Source of the DNA: Orbilia blumenaviensis
Taxonomy: Eukaryota; Ascomycota; Orbiliomycetes; Orbiliales; Orbiliaceae
Assembly: GCA_036872755.1 (NCBI GenBank)
Contig: JAVHNS010000004.1
Coordinates: 1,984,001-2,048,000, forward strand
Reading direction: 5' to 3'
DNA: 64,000 nucleotides
Shown piece by piece: positions 62,652 to 64,000 of the stretch. The notes beneath the pieces are model-generated. The model saw only the letters and a list, made by a program, of their open reading frames with translations, was not told the DNA's origin and searched no databases. Within the stretch, counting starts at the first letter, position 1; every line of letters begins with the position of its first letter. The translations under genes were made by a program, and so were the position numbers.

Positions 62652-63324
62652 CTTGAATTGAACGACGGGAAGCCGAAGAGAAAGCCAACAAAGTTGTATA
62701 AGTTCCCTCGATCAATTGAGCACCTGTTACACCTCCAAGGGCGCGCCTGTGTGGAGGTTGTTGTGTTTTTTTGTCCCCCAAAACCCAGAAAACCCGAAGT
62801 CGCAATTCCAATTGTTGCAAAGCGAAAGGCAGAGGCAAAGCGCATCGGCTGGAATCATATCTTATGAGTTAAGCGCCGAACCCATCGTGAACACCCAAAA
62901 TTAAACCAGAGGTTCAAACAAGCCCAGAAACCTTCGAGGCACCCAGCGCACTGCCAGAATTAACCATATTATATAATCAAACTGCATCTCCTGCAAATTC
63001 TGTTGGTGGAATTGTACCCGGACCCGACGATGTGGCCCGTGCAGGGATTTCGGAGAAAAGTAAATCCAGCATGGAGGTTCCTTTTCGAAACGTGGTGAGA
63101 GCCAAGATGGAGGCTCCGGGCTTAGTCAGCTAGCAGGAAAGACAGAGAAAAAAACAAAACGGTGATATCACATGTGAGACGAGCTTCTGTAGAGTGCTTG
63201 ACTCGACTCCCCGCCTAGACTGGATTTTTATTTCGTGTCTTCGGAAAAAAACCCACCAGGACTATTACACTGTCGAGTATCACGGGAATACGGTGGTCAT
63301 CACCTCATTGGTCTTTAAGCATTG
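62652..63324. promoter_or_regulatory. Divergent promoter region, TAZ1 / LOA1-like
   Basis: This 673-bp interval separates two divergent acyltransferase genes and must hold both promoters. Small open frames within it are not conserved. No specific regulatory motif was recognised. Confidence 0.55.
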
Positions 63325-64000
63325 ATGGAGAAATATACGCAGTATCGCGACCGGGGTATGTGACCCAAACTTGTTGGCAGCTCGAGTTCTCAAGTACCTT
63401 GCGACGGCTTCTCCCTTGAGTCCGGGTCGCAGACGTTCTATCCAGAAGCTAATGCAGTCGCATTATAATGTCGAATAGGAACCGGAATCGCACCGTTCAT
63501 ACCAATAACATCGGCGACAAGCAGTCTGCATCTCCCGTTGGCAGCTGTGCTATTCGCGCTCAGAGCACCTGTGCTGTTGACGATCAGTGTCAGCTACTTC
63601 CTGTTCCTGCAATTCATGCCACTGGGAGCCCTATTTCAGAAGGGAATACTGTGGATATGTATGCTCGTGGCTGGAGTTTGGTGGGTAGACTTGCAAGTCG
63701 AGGGGGTTAAAAGAGGGTATGCAGATTATCTCCTACACTTCTTCGTGCGCATATAAATGATGTATCATATGTTTACTGACGAAGGCCTAGTACCCTGTCG
63801 AGATATCCGGACAAACTGCCTTCGCCGGGATCGATCATAGCTTCGACATTCAGCTCACCACTTGATGCACTATACCTCGCTGCAACCTTCGATCCGATCT
63901 TCCTACTCCCTTCGTTCGACACCCCATACGTCTTCCAGCTGACGCTCTTTCAAACCATCCTCTACACATTTGCGCCACCGACATCAAAGCCATACTCCTC
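63325..64000 (+). CDS. LOA1: LOA1/VPS66-like lysophospholipid acyltransferase (3' truncated by window)
   Basis: Yeast Loa1 (Vps66) is a lysophosphatidic acid acyltransferase of the ER and lipid droplets that feeds triacylglycerol synthesis and affects vacuolar sorting. Three exons are visible: 63325-63355, 63479-63716 and 63791 to the window end. Joined, they read MEKYTQYRDRGTGIAPFIPI, a family N-terminus, then a hydrophobic segment (LLTISVSYFLFLQFMPLGALF, ILWICMLVAGVWWV), VEGVKRGTLSRY and PSPGSIIASTFSSPLDALYLAATFDPIF. The NHx4D-like position of this family corresponds to the SSPLD segment, so a canonical His is not expected there. Exon 1 is only 31 nt. The rest of the acyltransferase domain and the C-terminus lie beyond position 64000. 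Confidence 0.8.

Overview
This window is nuclear DNA from a filamentous ascomycete (Pezizomycotina). The evidence is the gene content (sconB, ATG17, a GAC1-like PP1 subunit, a COQ11-like reductase, a PNP-NACHT-ankyrin NLR), the short GT-AG introns with CTAAC/CTGAC-like branch sites near their 3' ends, and A/T- and C/T-rich intergenic DNA. Nothing seen fixes the class; intron-rich housekeeping genes with long intergenic gaps would fit an early-diverging lineage, but that is a guess. I derived gene models by joining exons across visible splice sites; for nearly all of them the summed exon length is divisible by three and the joined protein follows its family.

Layout. 1-5.2 kb is accessory and decaying: a frameshifted FAD/NAD(P)-binding-type pseudogene next to a 0.44-kb foldback element. 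5.2-23.5 kb is a dense housekeeping block: a Sel1-like mitochondrial protein, CTP synthase (URA7), HAT1, coronin (CRN1), SYF2, a COQ11-like reductase, ATG17 and an unrecognised mitochondrial-type protein. 23.9-29.6 kb is again accessory: a broken PNP-NACHT-ankyrin gene and a 2EXR/F-box-like gene. 31.3-46.4 kb holds sconB (F-box/WD40), YAF9 (YEATS), DBP9 (DEAD-box), BOL3 and GAC1. About 46.4-61.1 kb has no recognisable gene. The right end carries tafazzin (TAZ1) and, divergent from it, the 5' part of a LOA1-like lysophospholipid acyltransferase that runs off the window.

Most genes are unrelated housekeeping functions rather than a cluster. Two arrangements may carry meaning: TAZ1 and LOA1 are two glycerolipid acyltransferases sharing one 0.67-kb divergent promoter region, and URA7 and HAT1 share another.

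The most notable observations are an apparent AT-AC intron in CTP synthase, a 19-nt microexon carrying the NHx4D catalytic motif of tafazzin, an NLR-type gene that lost the region between its NACHT domain and its ankyrin repeats, repeat-slippage frameshifts in the FAD pseudogene, a foldback element whose arm mismatches look like repeat-induced point mutation, and the 14.7-kb gene-free interval. I found no convincing new multi-gene system.
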